A DNA stretch of 64,000 nt from positions 2,728,001-2,792,000 of the forward strand of contig CAVWVB010000001.1 in the NCBI GenBank assembly GCA_963758365.1, given 5' to 3'. This document shows, in pieces, positions 1 to 8,762 of the stretch (positions within the stretch are counted from its first letter, which is position 1; each line of letters begins with the position of its first letter). The position numbers were made by a program, and so were the translations under genes. The notes beneath the pieces are model-generated. The model was not told the origin of the DNA. It saw nothing but the letters and a program-made list of their open reading frames with translations, and searched no databases. The DNA comes from Dokdonella_A sp963758365. GTDB lineage: Bacteria; Pseudomonadota; Gammaproteobacteria; Xanthomonadales; Rhodanobacteraceae.

Positions 1-1
1 C

Positions 2-112
2 GCGGAAGGCCATGCGTTCCGTCGCGAGGAGCTCGACGCGCTGCTCGAACTGGCAACCAAAGGCGTCGCGGAACTCTGCATGAAGCAGCGCGAAGCGCTG
101 GCACAGGGCTGA
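2..112 (+). CDS. rph: Ribonuclease PH, C-terminal end (partial)
   Basis: Only the last 36 codons and the TGA are in the window; the gene begins upstream. The visible tail (AEGHAFRREELDALL, then a short helix ending EALAQG) resembles the C-terminus of RNase PH, the phosphorolytic 3'-5' exoribonuclease that trims tRNA 3' ends. The call leans on position: rph directly before rdgB and hemW is a conserved order in Lysobacterales. A gap of 153 nt separates it from rdgB. Too little is visible to judge catalytic residues. Confidence 0.7.
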   Translation, partial: AEGHAFRREELDALLELATKGVAELCMKQREALAQG

Positions 113-265
113 CGGCCGGCTCCGGAACGCGGCCATGCCGCGGTGCGGACGCGAACCGAACGGCCGGACGCGCCGTGCACCGGAACGACGACGCCCGTTG
201 CCGACGCGCGCACGTTTTCTGCTTTCCCGACTATCCCGATCGCGAGTCCCGATTCCCGCTCAGCC

Positions 266-916
266 ATGCACCGCATCGTCCTCGCGAGCAGCAACCCCGG
301 AAAACTCGCCGAAATGCGCGCGATCCTCGCCGAACTCGGCATTGAACTGGTCGCCCAGTCGGCATTCGGTGTCGTCGATGCCGACGAGACCGGCGCCACC
401 TTCATCGAGAACGCGATGATCAAGGCGCGTCAGGCGGCACGCGTATCCGGCCTGCCTGCGATCGGCGACGACTCGGGCCTTTGCGTCGATGCGCTCGGTG
501 GCGCGCCGGGACTGTTTTCCGCACGCTACGCCGGCCAGCATGGCGATGCAGCCGCGAACATCGTGAAACTCCTGGGCGCATTGCACAGCGTCCCCGAAAC
601 CCTGCGCAGCGCGCATTTCCACTGCTCGATCGTGCTCCTGCGCGGCGCGGCCGATCCCGCACCGCTGCTGGCCGAAGGGCGCTGGCACGGACGCATCCTC
701 GAAGCGCCGCGCGGCACCGGCGGCTTCGGCTACGACCCGGTGTTTTTCGATCCGCAACTCGGGCGCAGCGCGGCCGAACTCGAAGCGATGAGCAAGAATC
801 GGGTCAGTCACCGCGGCCAGGCGCTGTCGCGGCTGCGTACACTGCTCGACACCTGGACCGCCGCCGCTGCGGCCGTGCCGCCACCTCCCTGCCGCGCCAC
901 ACGCAGCCTCGAATAG
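266..916 (+). CDS. rdgB: XTP/dITP diphosphatase (Ham1/RdgB family)
   Basis: House-cleaning pyrophosphatase that hydrolyses XTP, dITP and other non-canonical purine nucleotides to monophosphates in the cytoplasm. The 216-residue product starts MHRIVLASSNPGKLAEM, which carries the SxNxGK substrate loop. It continues with GDDSGL (metal and base site) and ends with the family signature FGYDPVF. The ATG at 266 is chosen because the family begins directly with this beta strand; an in-frame extension to 143 adds sequence with no family character. The start sits 7 nt after a CGATTCCCG repeat arm and has no clear Shine-Dalgarno. The C-terminus is about 15 residues longer than usual. hemW follows after 4 nt, so the two are probably co-transcribed. 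Confidence 0.95.
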   Translation: MHRIVLASSNPGKLAEMRAILAELGIELVAQSAFGVVDADETGATFIENAMIKARQAARVSGLPAIGDDSGLCVDALGGAPGLFSARYAGQHGDAAANIVKLLGALHSVPETLRSAHFHCSIVLLRGAADPAPLLAEGRWHGRILEAPRGTGGFGYDPVFFDPQLGRSAAELEAMSKNRVSHRGQALSRLRTLLDTWTAAAAAVPPPPCRATRSLE

Positions 917-920
917 GCTC

Positions 921-2096
921 ATGCCCCTGCCCGCGCCACTTCCACTGTCGCTGTACATCCACATTCCGTGGTGCGTGAAGAAGTGTCCGTACTGCGACTT
1001 CAATTCGCACGCCCGCGCGGGCGCGCTGCCGGTGGACACGTATGTCGACGCACTGCTCGCCGATCTGGATCGCGACCTTGCCGATCATTCGGATGCGCTG
1101 GCCGGACGCGCGCTGCACAGCATTTTCTTCGGTGGCGGCACGCCGAGCCTGTTCGCGGCCGATGCGATCACGCGCATTCTCGACGGCGTCGCCGCAAGGC
1201 TGAACCTGCCTGGCGATGCGGAGATCACCCTTGAAGCCAATCCGGGAACGCTCGAACATGATCGTTTCGAGGGCTACCTGCGAGCCGGCGTGAACCGGCT
1301 CAGTTTCGGCGTGCAGAGCTTCGACGACGCCAGACTCGAACGGCTCGGCCGGATCCACTCGGCGCACGACGCCGAACGCGCGATCAAGCAGGCCCAGGAC
1401 TGCGGCTATTGGAACCTCAATCTCGATCTGATGTACGGGTTGCCGGAACAGAACCTCGAGGGCGCGCTGCGCGACATCGAATGCGCGCTCGCGCTGGAAC
1501 CGACGCACGTCTCGCACTACCAGCTGACCCTCGAGCCGAACACGCTGTTCGCTGCGAAGCCACCGCCGCTGCCGGACGAAGACAGCATCTTCGACATGCA
1601 GGAATCCTGTCAGCGACGCCTCCACGAAGCGGGTTACGCGCAATATGAGGTCTCGGCCTATGCGCGTAACGGTCGGCGCTCGCAGCACAATCTGAATTAC
1701 TGGACGTTCGGCGACTATCTAGGCATCGGTGCGGGCGCGCATGGAAAGCTCAGTGACGCGGCGTGCGCGCGCATCGTGCGCACCGCAAAACTCAAGGCGC
1801 CGGGAAGCTACCTCGACCGCTTCGCGCGCGACCGCGCATTCGGCACGTGCAGCGACGTTTGCGCGGCCGATCTCCCGTTCGAATTCATGATGAATGCGCT
1901 GCGCCTCAACGAAGGCGTGGCCGCGCCGCTGTTCGGCGAGCGTACCGGCCTTGGAACCGAACTCATCGCCTCGACCATCGAGCGCGCGACCGCGCGCGGA
2001 TGGCTCGAAGACGACCCGCTGCGCCTCGCGCCGACCGAACTCGGGCGACGCTATCTGAACGATGTGGTCGCGGCGTTCCTGCCGGTTACGGTCTGA
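921..2096 (+). CDS. hemW: Radical SAM heme chaperone HemW
   Basis: Radical SAM protein of the HemW group (formerly annotated as oxygen-independent coproporphyrinogen III oxidase-like), thought to deliver heme in the cytoplasm. The cluster motif is visible near the N-terminus as WCVKKCPYCDFNSH, with Cys18, Cys22 and Cys25 binding the 4Fe-4S cluster. FFGGGTPSLF (SAM site) and the NRLSFGVQSF segment follow. The length of 391 residues fits HemW better than the roughly 455 residues of true HemN. It starts 4 nt after rdgB and is likely translated from the same transcript. Confidence 0.93.
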   Translation: MPLPAPLPLSLYIHIPWCVKKCPYCDFNSHARAGALPVDTYVDALLADLDRDLADHSDALAGRALHSIFFGGGTPSLFAADAITRILDGVAARLNLPGDAEITLEANPGTLEHDRFEGYLRAGVNRLSFGVQSFDDARLERLGRIHSAHDAERAIKQAQDCGYWNLNLDLMYGLPEQNLEGALRDIECALALEPTHVSHYQLTLEPNTLFAAKPPPLPDEDSIFDMQESCQRRLHEAGYAQYEVSAYARNGRRSQHNLNYWTFGDYLGIGAGAHGKLSDAACARIVRTAKLKAPGSYLDRFARDRAFGTCSDVCAADLPFEFMMNALRLNEGVAAPLFGERTGLGTELIASTIERATARGWLEDDPLRLAPTELGRRYLNDVVAAFLPVTV

Positions 2097-2324
2097 CCGC
2101 GCAGGCATGGTCGATGCCGCGGCAGCGCTGTCCCGACGCGGATCGGCGGCACAGGGAGGCCAGCGAAAATGGCGACGGAAGGCAGAGCCCGTACCGTATG
2201 ATCGCATCCAGCGCCGAGAACAGCTTCGGCCTGGTCGCTGTGCCCGAACCGCGAAAGCGTGGTTCGTGCACCTGCCGATTTCCCATCGCCGAACCCCAGC
2301 CCTTCGCTACCGCCATCGCCCTCC

Positions 2325-2513
2325 ATGCTGGAATCCATAACCCTGCACTGCCCGTATTGCGGCGAGGTGTTCGATTCCGTAACAGACCTCTCCGGCGGCT
2401 CGCAGCGCTACGTCGAGGACTGCGCGGTCTGCTGCCGACCGATCGAAGTCTCGGTGCGCGTCGGCGCCGACGGCGAACTGCTGGGAATCGATACCGCGAC
2501 CGACCGCGATTGA
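2325..2513 (+). CDS. CPXCG motif-containing cysteine-rich protein
   Basis: A 62-residue protein starting MLESITLHCPYCGE and containing a second cysteine group, YVEDCAVCCRPIEV. This is the pattern of the Cys_rich_CPXG family (PF14255), a small presumed zinc-binding family of unknown function common in gammaproteobacteria. The CPYC and CAVC pairs would give four metal ligands. The ATG at 2325 matches the family N-terminus. The leader is pyrimidine-rich and shows no Shine-Dalgarno. It lies 228 nt after hemW and just before the cobalamin riboswitch; no functional link is evident. Confidence 0.85.
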   Translation: MLESITLHCPYCGEVFDSVTDLSGGSQRYVEDCAVCCRPIEVSVRVGADGELLGIDTATDRD

Positions 2514-2547
2514 ACGAGGCTGTCCGCGCCTCTACACTGCGCGCCAC

Positions 2548-2825
2548 CACAGGTGCCCCTGCGCCAGACGCACGGGGTGAAACGGGAAGTCGGTGCGAGC
2601 TGCATGTTCGCGATGTCCATCTCGCGACGATCAAATCCGACGCTGCCCCCGCAACGGTAGGCAAGTGCAACCGGTTCGACACGCCACTGTCGTCGCCACG
2701 ACGGGAAGGCGAACCGGTCGATGTCATGGTGATCCTGCGATCGTCCGCGATCGCAGGATCCAGGCAAGCGGTCATCGGTGACCGCGCGCCACTGCATCGC
2801 TTGCAAGCCCGGAGACCGGCCTGAG
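2548..2825 (+). promoter_or_regulatory. Cobalamin (AdoCbl) riboswitch
   Basis: The conserved core of a B12 riboswitch is readable: CAGGTGCCCC at 2550, GTGAAACGGGAAGTCGGTGC around 2578-2597, the B12 box GACGCTGCCCCCGCAAC near 2640-2656, and the closing segment GCAAGCCCGGAGACCGGCC ending near 2822. It lies directly upstream of the BtuB-type receptor, its expected target. It is longer than usual (about 275 nt) because the variable arm carries a perfect 13-bp hairpin (2731-2760) followed by a 7-bp hairpin (2768-2785). The expression platform is probably in 2826-2975, where a small ACGGGC/GCCCGT hairpin occurs. Known behaviour: ligand binding represses expression. Confidence 0.92.
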
Positions 2826-2980
2826 GCGCGTCTGTCGAGTGCCCGCATCAGCTGCGAGGCGCGCGATGGCGCTCGGCTCCAGGCGTTGCGGCGGGCAACG
2901 GACGGGCAAGGGCGCCCGTCGCCCTGCGCGTCCCTCCTTCCGCCCCTGGTTTTCGCGGGTGTGCGACAGGAGACACGACC

Positions 2981-4813
2981 ATGATCCGTTTTTCCGTTCT
3001 GACCTTCGCGGCGTCTGTCGCGCTCGGTGCGCGTGCGCATGCCGAGGAGTTCGATGTCCAGCCGACCGTGCAGGTCACGGCCTCGCGCGTTGCCGAAACC
3101 GTCGACGACGCGCTGGCCAATGTCAGCGTGATCACGCGCGCCGACCTCGACGCGAGCGTCGCACGCGACGTGCTCGACGTACTGCGTCTTGAAGCCGGGA
3201 TCGATCTCTACCGCACCGGCGGCGCGGGTCAGCAGACGTCGCTGTTTCTGCGCGGCACCAACGCCAATCAGGTCCTGGTGCTCATCGACGGCGTGCGGGC
3301 GGGCGCGGCGACCACGGGCGCGTTTGCGTTCGAACAGCTGCCGCTCGATGCGGTCGAGCGCATCGAGATCGTGCGCGGCCCGCGCGCGAGCTACTGGGGG
3401 TCGGATGCGATCGGCGGTGTGATCCAGATTTTCACGCGCAAGCTCGAAGGTCCGCGCGTCGCACTCGGATACGGCAGCTGGAACGAAGCTGCAGGCAGCG
3501 CCGGCATCGGCCACTGGAACGGCGCGGATGGCTACAGCGTGCAGGTAGGCGCACGTCACATCAGCGGATTTTCGGCGACCAATCCGGGCATCTGCAACGG
3601 CCCGGACGATCCCTACTGCATCTACAACCCGGACCATGACGGCTTCCGCAAGACCAGTCTAAGCGCGCGCTTCGCGCATGCGGTCGGCGGCGATCAGGTG
3701 CTGTCGGCATCGGTGCTGCGCAGCGAGGGCCAGTCGGATTTCGACCAGGGCTATTCCGATGTCATCGAGCAGACGACCGGAATCAATCTCGAGGGCGATG
3801 TCAGCACGACCTGGAGGCAGCGCCTTGCGTTGGGCCAGGCTCGCGAGGACCTGTCGACACCGACGTTCTATTCCCTGTACCTGACCCGTCGCAACAGTCT
3901 GCTCTGGCAGAACGAAATCCGCATCGGCGAGAACCAGCGCCTGATCGCTGGTATCGATCTCGTCCACGACGAAGGTGAAACCCGCGATACGTCGAGCGAC
4001 GCCCCACGCTACCGCGATGGCCGCACCAATCGTGCCGCATTCAGCGGCTGGCGAACGACGCGGGGAGCACTGGACGGCGAAGTTTCGTTGCGCCTCGACG
4101 ACAACAGCGTGTTCGGCGGCGCCACGACCGGCTCGCTCGCGGCGGGATGGCGCATCGCCGAGCCCCTGCGCGTGTACGCGAACCTTGGCCAGGGATTTCG
4201 CAGCCCGACCATGAACGAGCTGTTCGATCCCGGCTACGGCGGCTACTTCGCGGGCAATCCCGATCTGCAACCCGAGCGCTCGCACGGTGCGGAACTCGGA
4301 CTGGACTACGCGTTTGCAGCGAATCAGCAACTGCGCGCAAGCCTCTACTCCACGCAGTTGCGCGACCTGATCAGTTTCACCGGTGTCGACAACCGCGCCG
4401 AGAACATCGCGCGAGCGAGAATCCGCGGCATCGAACTGGGCTACCGTTTCGAAGCTCGCGCGTGGTCCGCGCGGGCCACCTATACCTGGCAGGATCCGCG
4501 CAACGCGGACAGCGGTGAGGTGCTCGTGCGCCGCGCACGGCAGAAGGCCTCCGCGCTCGCCGAACGTCGGTTCGGTGAGCGCTTCAGTGGCGGAGTCGAA
4601 ATCGTCGCGGCCGGTCGCCGCAGCGATGTCGGTGGGGTCCAATTGCCCGGCTATGCAATCGTCAACCTGCGCCTGCGACGCACGCTCGGCCCGGACTGGG
4701 CGCTGAGCGCGCGCCTGGAGAATCTCGGCGATCGCGATTACGAGCTCGTACGCGGCTACAACACGCCGGGGCGTTCGGCGTTCCTTGAACTCGTCTGGCA
4801 GCCTCAGCGCTGA
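2981..4813 (+). CDS. btuB: TonB-dependent vitamin B12 receptor, BtuB family
   Basis: Outer-membrane TonB-dependent receptor of 610 residues. A Sec signal peptide occupies about residues 1-21 (cleavage after ARAHA). A TonB-box-like segment (TVQVTASR) comes next, then a plug domain up to about residue 150 with the typical QTSLFLRGTNANQVLVLIDG and ERIEIVRGPRASYWG motifs, and finally a beta barrel. The last residues (FLELVWQPQR) are not a classical terminal Phe but fit a final strand. The assignment to cobalamin rests on similarity to BtuB and on the riboswitch immediately upstream. An AGGAGA ribosome site precedes the ATG by about 8 nt. No btuCDF genes are in the window. Confidence 0.9.
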   Translation: MIRFSVLTFAASVALGARAHAEEFDVQPTVQVTASRVAETVDDALANVSVITRADLDASVARDVLDVLRLEAGIDLYRTGGAGQQTSLFLRGTNANQVLVLIDGVRAGAATTGAFAFEQLPLDAVERIEIVRGPRASYWGSDAIGGVIQIFTRKLEGPRVALGYGSWNEAAGSAGIGHWNGADGYSVQVGARHISGFSATNPGICNGPDDPYCIYNPDHDGFRKTSLSARFAHAVGGDQVLSASVLRSEGQSDFDQGYSDVIEQTTGINLEGDVSTTWRQRLALGQAREDLSTPTFYSLYLTRRNSLLWQNEIRIGENQRLIAGIDLVHDEGETRDTSSDAPRYRDGRTNRAAFSGWRTTRGALDGEVSLRLDDNSVFGGATTGSLAAGWRIAEPLRVYANLGQGFRSPTMNELFDPGYGGYFAGNPDLQPERSHGAELGLDYAFAANQQLRASLYSTQLRDLISFTGVDNRAENIARARIRGIELGYRFEARAWSARATYTWQDPRNADSGEVLVRRARQKASALAERRFGERFSGGVEIVAAGRRSDVGGVQLPGYAIVNLRLRRTLGPDWALSARLENLGDRDYELVRGYNTPGRSAFLELVWQPQR

Positions 4814-4901
4814 CCGTGGCCCCCTGTTCGCCTCCCGGGCGACGTGCAAGAATGTCGCGGGGTACATGATTCGCGCGCAGGGGAGGCAGGGGTAGCGCCC
4901 C

Positions 4902-7232
4902 ATGCTGCCTGGCGCCGCAAGCGCGTCCGTGCCCGGCGACCATGAGCGAGAGCGCGTTCGACGCATGACCAAAGGCCGGCCAGCGAAGGACAGGGGAATC
5001 CAGCCCACCCGCGGTGACGGGCTCCCGATGCTCGCGAATCGGACCGACCTGCCGCCGCGCGTGCGCAACATGCTCGGCGGACTGCTCGAACTGACCGGCA
5101 ACTGGTTCGAACCCGCGATCCGGCGCGCGCTCGATGATCTGGAGCATGCGCTGTTCTCTCTCGCCGAGCGTTCCGGCAACAGCCAGAAGCAACAGGGTCA
5201 CCTCGAACATCTGCGCGCAATCAAGCATGCGCGAGCCGACATTGCCCCGCGGTTCCTGCAACACGTCGAGTCGACCCTGGCCGGTCTGCGCACGACGCCG
5301 GCGCGGGCGACCGCCGAGCCGGCGCGGGAGGGTCCACGCACGTTGCTCGAACTGGTCGATTCCACGGTGCTCGAGGAAGACCTCGCGTTGCAGGAAATAG
5401 CGAGCAAGGCCGAGATCCGCAACAGTCAGGATCTGCACGCACTCGCGCAACGCCTGGCCGTTATCGCGGCCACGCCCGCCTGGAACAGCGATCAGATGCC
5501 GCTGGGTCCCGCGCGTCTGGCCGATGCATTCCGCTACTGCCTGCTGAACATCGATCTCGACATCGAGCATCGCATCCTGATCTACAAGCAGTTCGACCAG
5601 GCGGCCATGCTGACCGTGAGCTCGTTCTATCAGGGCGCGAACAACTGGCTGATCGAGCAACGGGTGCTGCCGAACCTGCGACTTCCGAGTTATCGCCGCG
5701 ATGCGGCCACGCCGGCCGCGCAGGCAGCGCAAGGTCCGGACGGGAACGACGCAGCTGCGCCGCGCGACAGCCTCGACGGTCATATTGCGCACGACCATGT
5801 CGACGCCGAGCTGTTCGGCACCTTGCGCCACCTGCTCGGCGAGCGCCGCCGCGTCGAAGGTCATGGCGCCCCGGAAAGTTCTCCGGGACCCGTCTCCTAC
5901 GCCAGTCCGGCCGACCTGCAGAGCCTCCTCGGCAACCTGCAGAGGACCCCATCGGGCGGGTCGCGACAGCAGCGCTACGACAGCGAGCACTTCAAGAACA
6001 CCTTGCTCGTCAAACTGCGTCGTTCGAGCCCCGCGGATCGTCCGCTGAACCTGTCCGGGGAGGACACCGACACCGTCGACCTGATCGGCATGCTGTTCGA
6101 CTACGTCACCCGCAACGTGCGCGAAGGAAGCAGCGCACGTTCGTTGCTGTCGCGTCTGCACGTGCCGGTCCTGCGCGTCGCGCTAGGCGACAAGACGTTC
6201 TTCACACGCCGCGACCATCCGGCGCGCGAACTGCTCAACACGATCGCCGAAACCGGTGCGCGCTGGATGGACGACGGCGATTCCGACACCGATCTGGTCG
6301 ACAAGATGCAACTTGTCGTCGACCAGGTGGGCAGCGAGTTCGACGGTGATCTCGGCGTGTTCGAGAAGCTGCTCGGCGATCTCGGCCAGCACATGCAGCT
6401 CATCGCGCGGCGCGCGGAAGTGGTCGAGCGTCGCCATATCGATGCGGCCAAGGGGCACGACCGGCTGCAGATCGCCCGCGACGCAGCGCGCTCGGCCGTC
6501 ATGCGGCTGATTCAGGACCACGCGCCGCCGCCACGGGTGCAGGCGCTGCTGGAGCAGGCCTGGACCGATGCACTGGCCCTGAGCGCACTGCGCGAAGGAC
6601 CGGGTGGCAGCGAATTCCAGCGACGCCTGGCGGCGGCCGGCAATCTCGCCCGTCGTGGCGCGCAAGCGTTGTCGGTGACCCCCGACGACAACGCGCTGCG
6701 CGGCGAACTCGATGCCGGGCTGCGCCAGGTCGGCCTGCATGAAGACGATGTCCGCGGCGTGCTCGACAACCTGCACATCGGCACCGCGAGCGCCGCGCCG
6801 GCCAAGCAGGAGCAGCTCAAGCACATCGACACGGTTTTGAAGGGCAAGACCCGGCTGGGCGGCAAAGCCGCCGGCGCGAACGCTGCCGTCAAACCCGTGC
6901 CACTCAACGCGGCCGAAGCCGAAATGTTGCAGCGGATCAAGAAACTGCCGTTCGGCACATGGTTCGACTTCGTCGTGAACCAGCAGGGTGAAACGGTTCG
7001 GCGCAAGCTGGCCTGGTATTCGCCGTTGACCGGACATTGCCTGTTCGTCAATCACCGCGGCGCGCGCTGCGAGGATCTGAACCTGGATCAACTCGCGCGC
7101 GACATGGTGCGCGGGCAGGTCCGTGTCGCCGTTCCCGAGCAGGGTTCGCTGATCGACCGCGCATGGAAGGCGATCATCGACATTCTGCGGCCGGCCGCGG
7201 ATGCCGCCGATCCCGCCGGAGCCAGCGCGTGA
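4902..7232 (+). CDS. DUF1631 domain-containing protein
   Basis: A 776-residue cytoplasmic protein of the DUF1631 family (sometimes mis-annotated as thymidine phosphorylase). The N-terminal helical part (PPRVRNMLGGLLELT and NSQKQQGHLEHL) and the core (MLFDYVTRN, HVPVLRVALGDKTFF, HPARELLNTIAETG) match the family. The C-terminal 100 residues (KKLPFGTWFDFV, KLAWYSPLTGHCLFVN) look like the PilZ-like barrel often found at the end of DUF1631 proteins. The start is uncertain: later in-frame ATGs at 4965 and 5028 are possible, and the family core begins near the latter. A PilZ gene follows after 67 nt. The biochemical function is unknown. Confidence 0.85.
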   Translation: MLPGAASASVPGDHERERVRRMTKGRPAKDRGIQPTRGDGLPMLANRTDLPPRVRNMLGGLLELTGNWFEPAIRRALDDLEHALFSLAERSGNSQKQQGHLEHLRAIKHARADIAPRFLQHVESTLAGLRTTPARATAEPAREGPRTLLELVDSTVLEEDLALQEIASKAEIRNSQDLHALAQRLAVIAATPAWNSDQMPLGPARLADAFRYCLLNIDLDIEHRILIYKQFDQAAMLTVSSFYQGANNWLIEQRVLPNLRLPSYRRDAATPAAQAAQGPDGNDAAAPRDSLDGHIAHDHVDAELFGTLRHLLGERRRVEGHGAPESSPGPVSYASPADLQSLLGNLQRTPSGGSRQQRYDSEHFKNTLLVKLRRSSPADRPLNLSGEDTDTVDLIGMLFDYVTRNVREGSSARSLLSRLHVPVLRVALGDKTFFTRRDHPARELLNTIAETGARWMDDGDSDTDLVDKMQLVVDQVGSEFDGDLGVFEKLLGDLGQHMQLIARRAEVVERRHIDAAKGHDRLQIARDAARSAVMRLIQDHAPPPRVQALLEQAWTDALALSALREGPGGSEFQRRLAAAGNLARRGAQALSVTPDDNALRGELDAGLRQVGLHEDDVRGVLDNLHIGTASAAPAKQEQLKHIDTVLKGKTRLGGKAAGANAAVKPVPLNAAEAEMLQRIKKLPFGTWFDFVVNQQGETVRRKLAWYSPLTGHCLFVNHRGARCEDLNLDQLARDMVRGQVRVAVPEQGSLIDRAWKAIIDILRPAADAADPAGASA

Positions 7233-7299
7233 GCCCGACCAAGTCCGATGGGCGTGCCACGTGCGCGGTAGTAACCGACGACGCAAACCGGAGACGTCG

Positions 7300-7647
7300 A
7301 TGAACGACAAGCGCCGACTTCCACGCAAGCGGCCCGATGTTCCGCTGCAGGTCACGGACATGATGACCGGCGAGGTGGTCGGCCGTATCGGCAACCTCTC
7401 GCTCGATGGAATGATGCTCATCGCGCAGTCGCGGATCGACGATGACGCGCTCTACCAGTTTTCGTTCCATCTTCCCGACGCGCATGGCCGGCTGCATCCG
7501 GTCGAGGTCGGCGTACACGAGCAATGGAGCGATCTGGGCAGCGCGCGTGGCCAGGCCTGGATCGGATTCCGTTTCATCGATATCAGCCCGGACGACGACA
7601 AGGTGCTGCGCAACTGGCTCATGCATGCGGAAGAGTTCCGCGCCTGA
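7300..7647 (+). CDS. PilZ domain protein (predicted c-di-GMP receptor)
   Basis: A 115-residue single-domain protein. Both PilZ signature motifs are present: the RxxxR element (RRLPRKR) at the N-terminus and the [DN]xSxxG element as NLSLDG after the first strands. These are the residues that wrap around c-di-GMP in known PilZ structures, so binding is predicted. The ATG at 7300 is preceded by GGAGA at a suitable distance. It lies 67 nt after the DUF1631 gene, which itself appears to end in a PilZ-like barrel, so the pair may respond to the same signal. The downstream partner cannot be read from the sequence. Confidence 0.88.
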   Translation: MNDKRRLPRKRPDVPLQVTDMMTGEVVGRIGNLSLDGMMLIAQSRIDDDALYQFSFHLPDAHGRLHPVEVGVHEQWSDLGSARGQAWIGFRFIDISPDDDKVLRNWLMHAEEFRA

Positions 7648-7677
7648 TCGCGTCCCGACGTGGCGTCCACCGCCGGC

Positions 7678-8337
7678 TCAAAGCGGCAGCATTTGTTGCG
7701 GATTCTTCGCGTAGGCGCGCAGGAAGAGTTCGACGGTGGCACTCACGTGCTGGTCGACGTCGCAGGTGGAGGCGGCGTCGCAACGACCGCACAGCAGCTG
7801 GGCATGACGATCGCCCTTGAGCAGCGCAAAGAACTGCGAGGACGCACGCGGAATATCGTGGATGACGAGTTTGCCCGCCATGACCTGGCGGCCCAGGAAC
7901 TCCTGGAATGCGGACTGGACGCGCTGCGGGCCGGCCTCCCAGAACATCTGCACGAGCTTTTGCGACATGCCCGTACCCGAGGAGAGCAGGCGGTGCAGCG
8001 CAATCGACTCGGGCGCGGTTACGAGCGCGAAAAACGCGTGGGCAATCGCTTCGAGCTGCTGCCGGACCGGTCCTGACAGGTCGACATCGAACAGGGTCGC
8101 CGGCATCTGCTCTTCGCAGCGCGCGCGGATCGCCGCGAAGAACAGGGTCTCCTTGTCCGTGAAATGGCTGTAGACCGTGAGTTTCGACACGCCCGCGTCG
8201 GCCGCGATCGCGTCCATGCTCGTGCCCTCGAAGCCGCTCTGCGGGAACAAGCGCTTCGCGGCCTCGAGGATCGCTGCGCGCTTTTCGAGATCCTTGGGCC
8301 GACCCGGGCCGCACGACTTAGCGATGACTGCATTCAT
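7678..8337 (-). CDS. TetR/AcrR family transcriptional regulator
   Basis: A 219-residue repressor-type protein. The N-terminal helix-turn-helix is clear (AAILEAAKRLFPQSGFEGT, then VSKLTVYSHFTDKETLF). The C-terminal half, with a CGRCDA segment and a helix of the TetR_C type, is the putative ligand domain. The ATG at 8337 is the first family-like start. Just upstream (8372-8392) is a strong palindrome overlapping a perfect TATAAT on this strand, so autorepression is likely. Many TetR proteins with this N-terminus control RND efflux genes, but no pump is adjacent, so the target and inducer are unknown. Confidence 0.9.
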   Translation of the reverse strand: MNAVIAKSCGPGRPKDLEKRAAILEAAKRLFPQSGFEGTSMDAIAADAGVSKLTVYSHFTDKETLFFAAIRARCEEQMPATLFDVDLSGPVRQQLEAIAHAFFALVTAPESIALHRLLSSGTGMSQKLVQMFWEAGPQRVQSAFQEFLGRQVMAGKLVIHDIPRASSQFFALLKGDRHAQLLCGRCDAASTCDVDQHVSATVELFLRAYAKNPQQMLPL

Positions 8338-8371
8338 GGTTGCAATGGTAGCTGGACTGCGGAATTCGATT

Positions 8372-8392
8372 ATTATACTATACCGTACAGTA
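8372..8392 (-). promoter_or_regulatory. Promoter -10 box and TetR-type operator
   Basis: The 17-bp sequence TACTATACCGTACAGTA (8376-8392) is a near-perfect palindrome, with 14 of 16 arm positions paired around a central base. The minus strand has a perfect TATAAT at 8377-8372 that overlaps it by two bases. It is 35-55 nt upstream of the tetR start and is a striking AT-rich island in GC-rich DNA. This arrangement is typical of an autoregulated TetR promoter. No convincing -35 box was found. Confidence 0.65.
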
Positions 8393-8762
8393 CATGAATG
8401 GCGCACACTCTGTCGGGTGCCGGTCGAGCCGCCTTTTCGGCCGGCCCCGCGAGTCCGACAGGACTCGGAAAGGCTCGGTCGTGCATCCTGACCCGTGTAA
8501 TGCAATACCGCTGCGGCGACCGAGCGAACCTGCACGCAACCGCGGCATGCCGGGAAGCCTCTCACCGCGTCGTCCGGGATCCTCCCTCCCGCAACCGGAC
8601 GGCGCGGTCGAGAGCACCGCCGGGCCGAGCGTGCCTTCATCGGTCACCCGCCCTCGACATTACGATGGCGCGAGTCTTGCTACGGAGCGACATCATGCAA
8701 CCTTGTCTGTTGATCGAGCATCCGACGAGCGGGACGCGGGGCGCATCCGTCGGAGCGTCACA
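8393..8762. other. Intergenic region without a recognised gene
   Basis: This 370-nt stretch between the operator and the small hypothetical gene at 8763 has open frames on both strands, but none shows a ribosome site, family motif or plausible amino-acid composition. If the operator also controls a plus-strand transcript, this would be its leader. Nothing else was seen. Confidence 0.5.
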
